DNA of 64,000 nt, taken from Echinarachnius parma (lineage: Eukaryota; Echinodermata; Echinoidea; Clypeasteroida; Echinarachniidae). Shown here piece after piece: positions 1-11,321 of the stretch. The position numbers and the translations under genes are program-made. The stretch spans positions 1-64,000 of the forward strand of contig JBAMJV010011224.1 of the NCBI GenBank assembly GCA_037951105.1. The letters run 5' to 3'. The notes under the pieces were generated by a model that made no database searches, was not told the DNA's origin, and saw only the letters and a list, made by a program, of their open reading frames with translations. Within the stretch, counting starts at the first letter, position 1. Each line of letters begins with the position of its first letter.

Positions 1-1170
1 TATCAGTGCTGAACGGGTTAAGTCATCTTCGATGGGTACATTTACTGGTGACCATGAAACGGATAAAAGAGAAATGGATGTTGAGTGATAAAGGAGGATT
101 CTATAGGACCTCAACCTTTCTTCAAGACCAAACACTGCCATCACTTGACATTTTGTGAACAGTCACTCTAGCATGAAAATGTTGTTTGACAGATGAAGAT
201 GTCTCATTTTATATTTTCGTGAGCGTTCTTGTAAGGATGGATAAGAAATGTTGTGTCTGTTTTAGTTTAGTACTATAAGCTTTTATGCACATATATATAT
301 ATATATATTTTTTATGAAAGATTTACAATTATTCATTGATATATTACAGCATCAAGCAGTCAAATGTTCATGATTATTTGCATATTGAAGAGTCATAAGA
401 GTGGATATAGCATACTTATATTTAAGTTTGAAGGTGACAAGAGTACAAATAAGTTATCTGTTGATACAATAAAGAGGTCTTATATCTGATTCCATGATAG
501 TTACAAGTGTTTACAGTTCATTTACTAGTATTACTGCAAGCAGTGACATTGCAATAGTGCTTATTAACCAATTGTCTGCTGTAACTTTGTGTATAATACG
601 TTTGTATCGGATGCTAACATTGAACCCATTGCCTGACCTGAGCCTGGTTGGCCCTCTATTGACTCTATAGGGATTTGCAAAAACTAGGAGGGAAGGGGTT
701 AAAAGGAAGTTAACATAACGATAAGAACTACAGTAGAGGCCAAGGGATAAGGAACCCACACATTCTGCTTCGGGCGATCACATTAATCATGCAAATTACA
801 TCCTTGGATGCATCAGGGACAATTTGATCATCTTTTTCCATCGATAGGGATACAAGTAGAGACATGAAGGAGGCAGGCAGCACTTCGGTTTGGTCATTTT
901 CAAGGTCATGACGATAATGGCAGCGAGTGCGATGAGCAGATTGAGAGTGTTGCTCGCTATTTATCCACCCGCCCGTAGCTTATTCCCTTATGACAGGTCA
1001 TTCGGGCTGCATTAGCGCATCAGAAGCAAATGTTGTACACATAATGCCAGTGACATAGCTGGGGAGGGGAATGCAAGGGAGTAAATTACCCCCTTATGCT
1101 AAAAAAATCTATGAATATCCCCATTTTGATCTTGTGCACGTTACTCTGTATTTATCCGTTCATAGCTTAT
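1..1170. other. intergenic stretch with short repeat fragments
   Basis: No exon is recognisable here. Positions 11-22 are the tail of a TTAA-bounded short element (family 1, ending GAACGGGTTAA). Positions 288-309 are a TA dinucleotide run. The rest is unique-looking AT-rich DNA. An open frame at 511-759 on the minus strand has no protein-like features. Confidence 0.6.
622..702 (+). repeat. short TTAA-bounded element, family 2
   Basis: Starts AACCCATTGCCTGACC, has the CTCTATAGGGATTTGCAAAA core and ends GGAAGGGGTTAA. This is the same layout as the copies at 16791, 20832, 41167 and 63099. No coding capacity. Confidence 0.7.
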
Positions 1171-1179
1171 TCCCTCATC

Positions 1180-1538
1180 GGAAAACCTTGCCCCCTCTCA
1201 TGGAAAACCTTGCCCCTCCTCATGGAAAACCTTGCCCCACCTCATGGAAAACCTTGCCCCTCCTCATGGAAAACCTTGCCCCCCCTTCATGGAAAACCTT
1301 ACCCCCCCCCCCCCCCCCTCATGGAAAACCTTGCCCTTTATCCATTCATAGCTTATTCCCTCATCGGAAAACCTTGCCCCCCCCCCCCCCCTCATGGAAA
1401 ACCTTGCCCCCCCCCCCCCCCTCATGGAAAACCTTGCCCCCCCCCCCCCATGGAAAACCTTACCCCCCCCCTCTCCCCCCCCTGCATGGAAAACCTTGTC
1501 CTTCCCCCCTCCCCCTCATGGAAAATCTTGCCCCCTAT
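1180..1538 (+). repeat. C-rich minisatellite (GGAAAACCTTGCCCC unit)
   Basis: About 14 tandem copies of a roughly 22-33 bp unit with core CATGGAAAACCTTGCCCC. They differ mainly in the length of the C run, which reaches about 16. A longer segment containing CATAGCTTATTCCCTCATCG occurs near 1160 and again near 1346, so a higher-order duplication lies over the basic unit. The 159 and 188 residue open frames across it are products of the repeat, not genes. Confidence 0.9.
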
Positions 1539-2394
1539 CAATGCTTCTAAATGTTTGATGTTGGCTACATGCCATTTTCTCTGCTACCTTTGTACAAAAA
1601 AACTCATCCCGGATCCCGGACCTCAATTGATCTCATCTTGTGGTTTGCTCACGGCTGATTGAGCAGCTACCCTGGCGATGATGAATATTGATATTTAGGG
1701 AGTGTTTTGATGCTGAATTATCCGCTGTTAGTCGGGGCCGCCTATAATGAAATGTAGATTGTGCGAGGGATCCGATGCCATCGTTATTCCTTGCCATTAT
1801 GCATATTACGTAAAGTGCTTTAAAATGGAAAGCCTTCAAAATGTCAATATCCTTCACTGTAATGTTCGATATCATACAAGGATTTCATGGAACGCCATTA
1901 CCCCTTGCTATTACCCATCGCTATTATCGATAATAATCTGGGTCGATTGTGTACTTTTTTACCCCATCTCCACAAGGCGGCCCTCTTGGTCTAGCTACTT
2001 GTATTTCTAATCTGTCTACGGCATCATATACATGTAGATTCAGGCAACATAATGGATGTAAATAAAACATGTTTACATTATGACTTGTTTTTTTGCTATG
2101 CATACAATATTGTCTACCATTTGCAATATGTTATGCCCATATTATTGGGCAAATTAACACATGATGTACTACAGTTTTAAAAATGCTGCACAAAATAAAC
2201 AGCGACTACATGTGGAATATTAAAGCTTTAAGTATTGCGACAATTACAAAGCAAAGTGATAATTGATAAAACATGATTGCGGATCGTGATGTTCATTTAA
2301 ACATGTACCTGACTATCTTGAGCAGGGAAGTACAGGGAGTAAACATGTACATTTACTAGTGGAAATTACTAGCCGACAATCTGCTTTTCCTCTT
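1539..2394. other. unassigned AT-rich stretch
   Basis: I see no exon, RNA gene or recognisable mobile element. Small overlapping open frames near 1633-2010 have no family resemblance. Confidence 0.5.
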
Positions 2395-3065
2395 GAAAGT
2401 CTGAAAAGGCGAAATTCTAGAACCTACTGGATCGGAAAGAAGGACATAAATGCCTCGGTTGGATTTCTGACGGTTTCAACTTCCGACGGAGAGCGCTTCC
2501 TCTGTCAAGAAGAGTTCATGCTGTAAAATAAACTGAGTGTAAAATGATCGCTAAGAGAGTGCTTTATATCACTTGTACATGTACGTACAGTAGGTATTAT
2601 GGCACATATAGTTTTCCGTGAAATCTCTATTTTTCAGCAGCTAGAAAAGAATTTAGAAAGAATTACATAAATTCCCCAGTGAGTTCTTTTTCATCTTCCT
2701 CTGTCAAGCAGGTTTCGTGGAGTAATTCCCCTACTGAAATCCTAGTGTGTAGCTAGCTTGCAGCTAGCTTGGGTCTTACTTGTGGCTAGCTAGCAGCAAG
2801 CCAAATCTAGCCATCTCTGGTGAAATTGTGAGCATTCAGCTGTTTTTTAACGTGTCATTAGCGTGCAGCTAAAGTGCGCTAGCTTAAATTCAGCAAAGAT
2901 TGCCTAATTAAGCTTACCGCTAGCTAGCTGCTAGCTTGCGACAAATTTTTCTGTAAAATAACGGAATGTGATATGATCACTATGAATGTGTTAAGGGCTT
3001 TTAATTTATCACTTTGTAGGTATTATGCAAACCTTTTTGCAATGAATTTCCCTTTTTTTCAAAGT
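2395..3065 (+). repeat. diverged tandem duplication with GCTAGC-rich centre
   Basis: The segment around 2520-2640 (CTGTAAAATAA, ATGATCNCTA, GTAGGTATTATG, then a T-rich tail) recurs diverged at 2950-3065. The repeat offset is about 430 bp. Between the copies, 2745-2935 is dense in GCTAGC and AGCTAGCT words on both strands, which could fold extensively. Confidence 0.5.
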
Positions 3066-3148
3066 TTTTTTTCTCATTTTTTGTCATGCCTCCTCCTTAG
3101 AAAAACATACACATTCATGTAATTCAGGTCACAAGGTGTGAAGCCGTT

Positions 3149-3274
3149 GACACAAAGAAGTAGATAGTGTGAAACCAGATTATTTACCTTGACACAAAGA
3201 AGTAGATAGTGTGAAACCAGATTATTTACCTTGACACAAAGAAGTAGAAAGTGTGAAACTGGATTATTTACGAC
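3149..3274 (+). repeat. 42-bp tandem repeat, three copies
   Basis: The unit begins GACACAAAGAAGTAGATAGT and ends ATTATTTACCTT. Copies one and two are identical and the third has a few changes. Because 42 is divisible by three, the minus strand stays open across it with a 14-residue repeated peptide. This explains the 69 residue open frame without requiring a gene. Confidence 0.9.
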
Positions 3275-3734
3275 CCTAAACACAATTATTTATGATCCGT
3301 ATGGAGTCAAGACCTGCCAAACTTTAACCTTTTGCCTGACTGCAGAAATCTGTCTATGTTACAAATTGCCTTTGATCTGGGATTGACACTTCTTGTAAAT
3401 TGTATGTAGGAGGAAGCTAATTAAACTTATACTTATTGCCATCTGTTTTGTGCATACATCTATCCATTTGTTTGACGGAAAAAAATGATGAACAGTGAGA
3501 AATTGCACAAATCATTGCACTTTACTACAGTATGGATGTGTGAAATATATTGGAAGGACGTACAATATATATACGTACATGTATGTACTGAGGGAAAGTG
3601 TTCGCTATCATATCACTGTCTATTTATGGATGGCCTAGCTGCACCAAACCAGAAATGATGGTTTGCACTGACAAATTATACCCTTGATTACTCTTTATTA
3701 TTATCACCAGGCATCATGCACAGTTGCTGTCTAG

Positions 3735-3995
3735 CTTCCAGGGGTTATCCTGTACATGCAGTGGCATAGCTACGTGGGTGGGGGCAAGGGAGGGCACATG
3801 CCCCCCCCCAAAAAAAACAAAAAAAAACAAAAAAACAAAACAAAAACAAAACAAAAAGAAAATAATAATTTGACAAAAAAACAATAAAAAACATAAGGGA
3901 AACATTTTTGAAAAAATACAGACAAATATAAGGTGCCCCTGCCCCCCCTCAATATCTTGTGTGCCCCCCCCCCCCAATTAGTCTGACCACGCTAC
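3735..3995. repeat. A-rich / C-rich repeat with inverted ends
   Basis: Begins CAGTGGCATAGCTACGTGGG and ends CCACGCTACACCACCGTG, so the ends are an imperfect inverted pair. The interior is an A-rich block flanked by C runs. It looks like an old non-coding mobile element. A similar word, GGGCGTAGATCTG, occurs near 34683. Confidence 0.45.
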
Positions 3996-4735
3996 ACCAC
4001 CGTGTGCATGTATGTCACGTGAGAGCCTAATAATGTACTACATGTACAGGGTAATAATTGTCAGTGCTGCAGATGACATTGCGGCTGATATTCACTTTCA
4101 AATTGTGATCATTGTCGGCTAGTGCTGACGCTGAAATTTGCTTTCTACTACTAATTATTTCCAGCGCAGACTTTTTAATAGAAGTTATTGTCAGCTGTGC
4201 TTGCTGAAGATGCATGAAATTCACTGTCTCATAGTAATGACACCGTGTAGTACTACACTTTCTAATATTGGGATAATTATCAGTGCTGACGCTGTATTAT
4301 AAAGTACGCCTTCTAATAGTCGAGCGAAATTGAGCGAATCGGGCGAATGGAGTCAACTGCGGCTGACTAATATCTCCTACCCTAGCTCTCCAGAGGGGAA
4401 CAAGCGGGGGGTTAATTGTCAGACGTGCTGCGCTGGCTGACTGTCATGTGAGGTATACATGCATGCTGTGCTGGATATATACAGATACATACAGTAGCTT
4501 GGCTGGCTGGCTGGCTGGCTGGTTGGTTTGTTTTAACGTTAAAAGCGTACGGTAGCTATACAGCTCGCTAGCAGACACATGCAGCTAGGGCAAGAGGAAG
4601 TTGGAAGTATTGCATTAGGAGGCTGACGCGGGGCCCGCTGCTAGCCATCGTGTTTGTCCTGATCGCGAGCTGACACTGAGCAGCTATAATTACATAATTT
4701 AGCTTGGTGCAGCTCCTTGGTGCAGCTACTGTAGT
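3996..4735. other. unassigned stretch with a GGCT microsatellite
   Basis: Contains a (GGCT)n run at about 4499-4522. No exon or RNA gene seen. A minus-strand open frame at 4568-4819 has no recognisable features. Confidence 0.5.
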
Positions 4736-5215
4736 CTGTAGATGTGAAGAGAGGATTTCACAGGTAGTACATTTGTATGTGTGTACTTTCACCTTAACAG
4801 GGGACATTGGATTAAACATATTTTGCAGAAATGTGAGTTATTTCAAACGCTGAGAGGCTATGATTGTATAGCAGGAACAATATACTACATAGCTGTGAAG
4901 ATGCGATTTCACAGGTAGTATGTGTGCCTCTATGATGTCTATGGGATTCTTGCCTCAACACTTTCACCTTTTAAACAGGGGACATTGGATTTAATATTTT
5001 TTGCAGAAATATATTTGAGTGATTTCAAATGCTGAGTGGCTATGATGTTATAGAAGGTACATGGCTATATATTGCACAGTTAGTGTATACCATTGGGATA
5101 TTGTTATGGAGCTGTAATTTGCCTCAACACTTTCACCTAAACATTGGACATGTTTCGCAGATCCGAGCATATTCTTCTGCTCAGTGATATGGCTGTTGCT
5201 ATGAGCAGCTTACTA
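4736..5215 (+). repeat. degenerate tandem repeat, ~180 bp unit, about three copies
   Basis: Each unit contains GTGAAGAn(G)CGATTTCACAGGTAGTA, then CTTTCACCTT(..)ACAGGGGACATTGG, then TTTTGCAGAAAT. Units start near 4743 and 4900, with a partial third near 5110. Diverged, non-coding. Confidence 0.7.
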
Positions 5216-6239
5216 ACTATTGTCGGCTCATAAATTAGGGATAATTATATACACAACTCATTAAACTTTTTTTGTGTTATATAACAACTGAAAAGCTTCG
5301 ATGGATGAGTTTAATTCTCTGAGATTCATGTTCTACGAAGGGAGGAGCAGCGTATTACTGTGCGGGCGGGGGAGGGTGACCAATCCAACGCTAACGACGC
5401 ACTTCCACCGCAAAGTTGGCAACGTCGCTTTCGGCAGAGGTTGACCTAAGTTGACAAGGATTAGCGAATCATATGTTGCTCTGTACGATCAGGCCACACT
5501 CTAATTTTGAACGTGGCACAATTCAGGATACTATATGAAATATACATGTAAGTACCAACCATGAAACATATGGCAAGTGTGAACAGCTGATTGCGTAATT
5601 AAACTTCGGCAATAGTTTTGAGGTGAACAGGAATTGAAACAAAACATTTACTGTATTGTTGTGAAAAAAGAAAATAAATTTCCCATGGATATTTGCACAT
5701 TACATACATTGTATGTTTTTCCCTACTGGAAAAAAATACCCATTGTGAGAGGAAATTAGTCATCATTGACATGAAGTTGATGCAAGTTGTGCTGTCATTT
5801 GCTGTATGTGACTTTGACTTGTTCACTTGGTCCCAGCAGGATTGTTGAATCATTGTGTGGTTAAACAGAGTCATATGTGTCAAATAGCGCTCTTAATTTA
5901 ATTTGCACTAGTATACATGCATGTTCTTTGCAGCTACCCTTTTCCCAGACGGGACAACCTAATGCAATTTCAATCTGTGAAACTGTTTAATACATTCTTC
6001 AAAATAAGTCCTAGCAAATTTAAGCAAAAAAACAAAACATCAACATAAATAGTGAAAGAGAGGAGGAATCAGATTGTTTTTGGAAACATATGTTTGAAAA
6101 CAGGAAGAAATATTTGGAACTTATTCAACCCAGCCCATCGGAGAAATTGAACGGTTGGTTCTGCTTTTATACTGAATTTGTTGGTTCATGATCAAGTGGA
6201 GGTATTGATTCAGTATTCGTGTAATGAATCGGCATTTAT
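5216..6239. other. unassigned stretch with a CpG-rich patch
   Basis: Positions 5335-5460 are clearly richer in G, C and CpG than the surroundings (for example AACGCTAACGACGCAC and GGCAACGTCGCTTTCGGC). That would suit a promoter or 5' untranslated region for the open exon at 6240, but no core promoter element is convincing. The rest looks featureless. Confidence 0.35.
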
Positions 6240-6814
6240 ATGGATGATATAGTTGAGTGTAAGGCAATGTTGTTCAGTGCCGTACACCACGCTGCTTCGC
6301 AGAAAGGCCGATGCAACGTCAACCAAGACATGACCGATCATCAGGGGGAAGCTCATGCCCCCACTTCTGAGATATCGTCACCCCGTTCACGCCACCCCGA
6401 CTTCGCAGGAGATCGGGATTCCCCCCCAGGATTTCTTGAAGAATCCTCAACGCAGTTGCCTCTTGATGAACCTCTCCCGGACACTTCTGCTTCAGGAGAA
6501 GAAGATATAGAAGACGAGCAAGAAGTAGAGGCCATCGAGAATGGTCTTCAGTTTCACGATGCGCTTACGGATCTTGAAGAAGAATTTCCTCCGCTGTTGT
6601 CGTCGTCTTTGACGTTATCATCGTTGTCGTCGTCGTTGCTGCTGCCTCCATCGTCGCTTTTTGTCGACATGGCGTGTCTCACGCTGACTTCTGCCGGCCC
6701 GCGGGGAATTGCTGCCGGTGGCAGTAAGGGGCTGCGCACTGCCTTCAGTCTCGAGGAACTCTCACCAGAGGACTGTGAGGACCTGACTGCTGCCTGCTTC
6801 CCTGTGAACGGAAG
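6240..6814 (+). CDS. candidate coding exon, unidentified acidic protein N-terminus
   Basis: An open frame starts at the first ATG after an in-frame TGA at 6225. It stays open for about 190 codons to a possible donor AAG|GTTGGT after 6814. The segment is much richer in GC than its AT-rich surroundings, which supports real coding sequence. The product is low-complexity: a polar N-terminal half, an acidic patch (EEDIEDEQEVEAIE) near residues 83-96, FHDALTDLEEEF near 103-114, a Ser/Leu-rich run, then LSPEDCEDLTAACFP near the end. I recognise no family. The donor leaves phase 2, matching the phase needed by the exon at 31637, so it could be an alternative first exon of the GRAM-domain gene about 25 kb downstream. 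The donor is weak (T at +3) and the ATG context is poor. It could instead belong to an unrelated gene. A mobile element begins 78 bp past the donor. Confidence 0.5.
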
Positions 6815-6891
6815 GTTGGTTACACACATTGCATGTCAAATACTAAGATTGAGAAAAACAAAACATGTTGGCATGAATACAATAACCTTTT

Positions 6892-7659
6892 GGGCCATTC
6901 TTTGAAAAGTGAAACTTTTTCGGAAAAATTGAAGTTTTATTTTTCTGTAGTTTTGTTCCATTTTTGGAATGATCCATGTGTAAAGTTTCATGAAATACAT
7001 GATTTGAAGTTTAAAATGAAACTTTTTTACTCATTTGCATAAATTTACATATTTCAATATTTTTCTAATAATCATAATTCAGAAAATAATCAAGATATCA
7101 AAAGGATAATTAGCAAGCTCATTCTTCTCACTTTCCTGTACAGGTTGATACCAACTTTGTAAAAATTCAACCTTTCATTCTTTTCTAAACCCGATATTAT
7201 AAAATTCCCATTTTTCCATTCATATTGTACATGTCACACACGTGACCACCCCAAAATGTCACACATGTGACCAGACGTTGCCACATAATTAAGTACTATA
7301 AAAAACAACGGTTTGATATAATTCTCATTCATTGCTATTGTTGTACTTACAAATGTATAGTACTTCTCTGGTAATAAGATGAACATTATAGCTATTCATA
7401 TTTTAAAGAATTTTCCAAATGAAATTTAGTTATGAAAAAAGCGCTCCGTGCGAAGTCACACACGTGACCCATGCCATTTGACCTCTGACATTGAGTTACG
7501 TAATCCTTATAAAATCTTTTGTGTTAAGTTTGAAAGACTACAACATATTCAAGTCACATATGAAGTAAAAATCATTATAGTCTCATACTTACTGAAATAT
7601 AAGCATCCCATTTCAAAATTTGTCATGTTTTGGGTCACACACGTGACCAAGAATGGCCC
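6892..7659 (+). mobile_element. inverted-repeat transposon (GGGCCATTCTT ends), copy 1
   Basis: Starts GGGCCATTCTTTGAAAAG and ends CCAAGAATGGCCC, giving 11-bp inverted ends. It is flanked by TTTT on both sides. It splits a ~65 bp tandem repeat: the sequence before it (GCATGAATACAATAACC) continues after it in register with the units at 7700 and 7770. It carries three CACGTG sites (7239, 7461, 7640), mostly within GTCACACACGTGACC. No transposase frame. A shorter copy lies at 63448-63924. Confidence 0.85.
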
Positions 7660-7800
7660 TTTTACAGTAATATTTGCCAAATGAAATTGAAACATCAAGT
7701 TTGCATGAATATAATAACTTTCCCAGTATATTTGTCAAATGAAATTACAATGTTATATTTTTTGTATGACTACAATAACTTTCCCAGTAATTTTTGTGTG
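7660..7800 (+). repeat. ~65 bp tandem repeat interrupted by the preceding transposon
   Basis: The units share TGCATGAATATAATAACTTTCCCAGTA and GTCAAATGAAATT. Further units lie at 6832-6891, on the other side of the insertion. Confidence 0.75.
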
Positions 7801-8690
7801 AAGGGTGAGGAAGTTTGTTAGCTGCTAAAGATTTAGTTGGCAGCTAATCATTTGTTGGGTGACAGGTGAATTATGAGTAGGCTACTGAGTGTAATTTCAG
7901 TTCTGACTGTATACAATTTTCTTCCTAAGTATGGATTAAAGGGGGTGGTATCAAGGATTTGCAAGTTTCTTCAAATCATCTGATCGGTTAGTAAAATGAG
8001 GATGACTATCTTCTGTATTATCCCATTTTCAGAGATTTGAAGATTATTTTGTGTTTGTGTGTATAGAAAACCTTAAAACACCCATTGACCTTTATCCTCC
8101 CTGATAACCAAAAAGACTTACTGCATCCTCAACCCAAACAAAAGGCATAGTTATATTAGAAACTACACCCGTTCAGAATTGGTCCCGAAAATACTTGGAC
8201 TGAGTGAGGTCTATGGAGAAATAGATAAAAATATAAAATTATCAAACGGTTTAATATAGCTACATCGATACATGAAACAGGAATCATTAATATGGGGCAC
8301 AAAGTTTATTTTTAGCAGTGAGAAGTTGCCCATATGTTCCTGTCATGCGTATGAAGAACAGGAAGAGGTGTGAATGAAAAGGCTGTTGTGTTAACCCATT
8401 GCCTGCTGGCTAGATAATGTCAGTTAAGTTCAACATATAGGATCTTTGTGAAACACCCCCCAGGGGTAATAATGATAATTGAGCGCCACACGTGTCTATC
8501 TGTTGACAGAAGTGCGCGTGATAAATATATCATGATTATTATTATTAATATTATTATAATTATGATATATATTTTTAATATTTGTTGTTTTCTATTAATT
8601 TCTCTAATTGTGCAATTACAATGCAGCATAATATTATTCTAGATGCTTCCCATGTCAAGGGCGCAGATCTGCCCCAAATTCATATAATCA
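7801..8690. other. unassigned stretch with repeat fragments
   Basis: Positions 8168-8220 are a diverged family 1 short element (AGAATTGGTCCCGAAAATAC). Positions 8426-8465 are the terminal fragment of the CAGGGGGTGTTTCACAAAGAT MITE family. Positions 8535-8580 are an ATT-rich run. No exon seen. Confidence 0.5.
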
Positions 8691-8946
8691 GACTTCATTA
8701 TTGTCATATTGTTCATTAGCAATATCCCCTAATGTGATGGTTACATGCACGAAGGCTGGTGACTTTTTGAAGAACCTTCCCCCTTCGGAGAAAATTGTTA
8801 GATGTTGCGCTGAGATCAATTCCCAATTAATGTGCACCAGGCACCACGCTGGAGTAGCCAGAGTTAGGCTTACCCCTTTCAGTACAACACTCGTATCATA
8901 TCAAATACTACATTATATTATGCTTCCCATGTCAAGTACACAGAGG

Positions 8947-9025
8947 TGTAACCCGTTCACACTCGAGATCATGAAATCCCCATAGACTTTGTACATAGCC
9001 CACCTGGTTCCCATAAGCAACGGGT
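8947..9025 (-). repeat. short TTAA-bounded element, family 2, diverged
   Basis: On the minus strand it reads as the GGGTT..GCTTATGGGAACCAGGTGGGC form, with the GGGGATTTC core. It lies inside the tandem array. Confidence 0.55.
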
Positions 9026-9936
9026 CAACACTTACATGTAGCAATGCGCCATGTCTTATTAAAGTAGAAATCATTGTTTTCATATTGTTTACAACAATAG
9101 CCTCTAATGTGCTGTTTACACGCAAGGAGTGTAGTGACGTTTTAAAGAACCTTCCCCTTATGCGAAAATTGTTTGACGTTTCGAAGATCAATTCCCAATT
9201 AACGTTCACCATATGCTTGGATTGGGTGATGGTTATCCCTTTTTTCTACAGCACTCGTATCAAAGATTACCTTATTTTATGCTTGCCATATAGTGATTAT
9301 ATGTGCAGCGTGCGCTTTATAATCAAGACTTCATTATTATCATATTGTCCCCGGCCAGCAATAGCCATAATGTGATGTTTACACTCAAGGAGGTAGTGAC
9401 GTTTTGAACAACCTTATCCTTTGGTGTAAATTTTGTTGCACTAAGGTCATTTTTCACACCCTGGTGCTTAGCATGACGTCGCGCTGAGTTCAAGGCCCAA
9501 TTAACGTCCACAATACTGGGGTAGGGTAAGGGTTATGTTATCCCTTTCAATACATCACTCGTATCAAATATTGTATTATTTTATGGCCATCATGTCACGC
9601 ACACAGAGATGTTTACACATTCTACACATAGCATGGGCCACATAAAAATAAGCAAAACGTCATTATTATCATATATTGTTTACAGCGATAGCTGAAAATA
9701 TGACGTTTACACGCAAGAAGATTGTGTGATGGTTAGAAGAATGTACCTTTCCCTTTTGAGAGAAAAATTTGCACAAATTGATTATAGTTAATCAAATACT
9801 ATACTAATATATGCTTTCTATGTCAAACCTGTGCACAGATGCTATAAACACAAAGCATATGCGCCATAACATGTATCTTAATAAAAAGTAGAACATCATT
9901 ATATATTGTTCACAAGCAATAGCCCCTACTGTCACG

Positions 9937-11321
9937 TTAAAGGGATCTAGTAACTTTGTTGACATTGCAAAAAAGTGATGAGTGGTTGATACAATGTATA
10001 CTCCGCAAAAAAAAGAAACCTGGACACTTGTATGAGACCAAATATTTCGTATATTCATTAAAGGTAAAATATATGATATTGTATATCAAATTAAAGGATA
10101 AAATTACCCTCTTCAATATTCGCATAAAATCCAGATGAAATCATTCATGCATGACTGTCACGGTCAATTAACCAGACCAAGGTCTGTTATCAAAAATAGC
10201 AAAAATGGAACATCCACTCAACCATATAAATGTTGATAAGCATAATGTAAAACGCTATATTCATGAGATGGCATAATTTTTCAATACAAATGTGATCTTT
10301 TCTATCTTCATCTCAATGAAAAGTATAAATGAAGACAAATTGTGAACGTTATAGGTGTTATTTTCATCCAAAAATAACAAAATGGGGAATTCCATGGCAA
10401 AGCTTTATTAGTCAAAACCACAGTTTGTGCCTTATTTCAGCATGAAAAATGGTATAAATTCTTCTCAAGAATTATACCGTAGTCCCAAAGAGCTTCAAAA
10501 GCTGAAGTCACCTCTTGGTCACACAGTTGGGCAGTCTTTAAACATTACATTTCTCTAGGTAAATATGGTTAAAATTGCAGGGGACACATGAAATAGACAA
10601 GCTTCATGCCTGTAATACAGACCAGTATGATAATGCTCTCATAACCTGGCCCTGTTTTATTGACAAATTTGTATTTCCAGAGTTTGTTTATAACAATACA
10701 GTTGAATAATGTCAACATTTACTTGCTCCGCTCATCTTGTTTTAAATGAAACGCTTACTATCATTTCAGTCGAATGGTGTGGTCCTCCATTGTTTTGCTA
10801 TTTTGAAAACAGACCTTGCTAGTGTTTAATTGACCATGGCATTATAAGCATGAACGATTACACCTTTAATTTATACCCCCGCATGTAGAGGACTAAATTC
10901 CCTTTAATTTGATATCTGATCATGTACACTTTATCGTACATTAATATGAAATATTTCAACTTATACAAGTGTCCAGTTTCTTTTTTTGCGGAGTATATAT
11001 TGTTGTTATCTGATATGTCCACTGGGTTTTATGTGAAAATTTCAAGTTAAATGGATGTTATATGGCCGAGTAATGAGCAAAAATGCAAAGTGATATCACT
11101 AACTCATTGGACTCACTTTGTAACACGGTTTTGACAGTTCAGTGGATAATTTAACATCTGAACACTTCAGTTGTAAATATCTTTTTAATGAAAGGGAAAT
11201 TGAAAAACCGAAACCTGTCCCATGCTTTTATTATTAATTACGAATACAACAATGTATGAGGGAACCGCTATAATTCCAATGTGATTTTGAGGATTTGGAC
11301 AATGTTATTAAGTCCCTTTAA
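9937..11321 (+). mobile_element. TTAA-flanked MITE (AGGGATCTAGTAAC ends), copy 1, interrupted
   Basis: Left end TTAAAGGGATCTAGTAAC, right end GTTATTAAGTCCCTTTAA, both inside TTAA. Comparison with neighbouring array units (GTGATGGTTACATGCACGAAGG) shows the pre-insertion site was CACGTTAACATGCAAG, so TTAA is the duplicated target, as in piggyBac-type elements. Without the nested element it is about 390 bp. No coding sequence. Related copies lie at 13486, 25845, 32258, 53042 and 58690. Confidence 0.85.
10001..10993. mobile_element. TA-flanked foldback element (CTCCGCAAAAAAA ends)
   Basis: Ends CTCCGCAAAAAAAAGAAACC and, inverted, GGTTTC..TTTTTTTGCGGAG, flanked by TA on both sides (9999-10000, 10994-10995). 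The arms extend imperfectly for at least 250 bp. For example GGTCAATTAA..CAAGGTCTGTT near 10165 has an inverted partner near 10810-10840. TA targets and this terminus style suit the Tc1/mariner group. It is non-autonomous, with no transposase frame. It sits inside the TTAA MITE. Confidence 0.85.

Noticed and set aside
1071..1662. 159- and 188-codon overlapping open frames on the + strand
   Set aside because: Both run through the C-rich GGAAAACCTTGCCCC minisatellite in different frames with Pro-rich, repeat-derived products.
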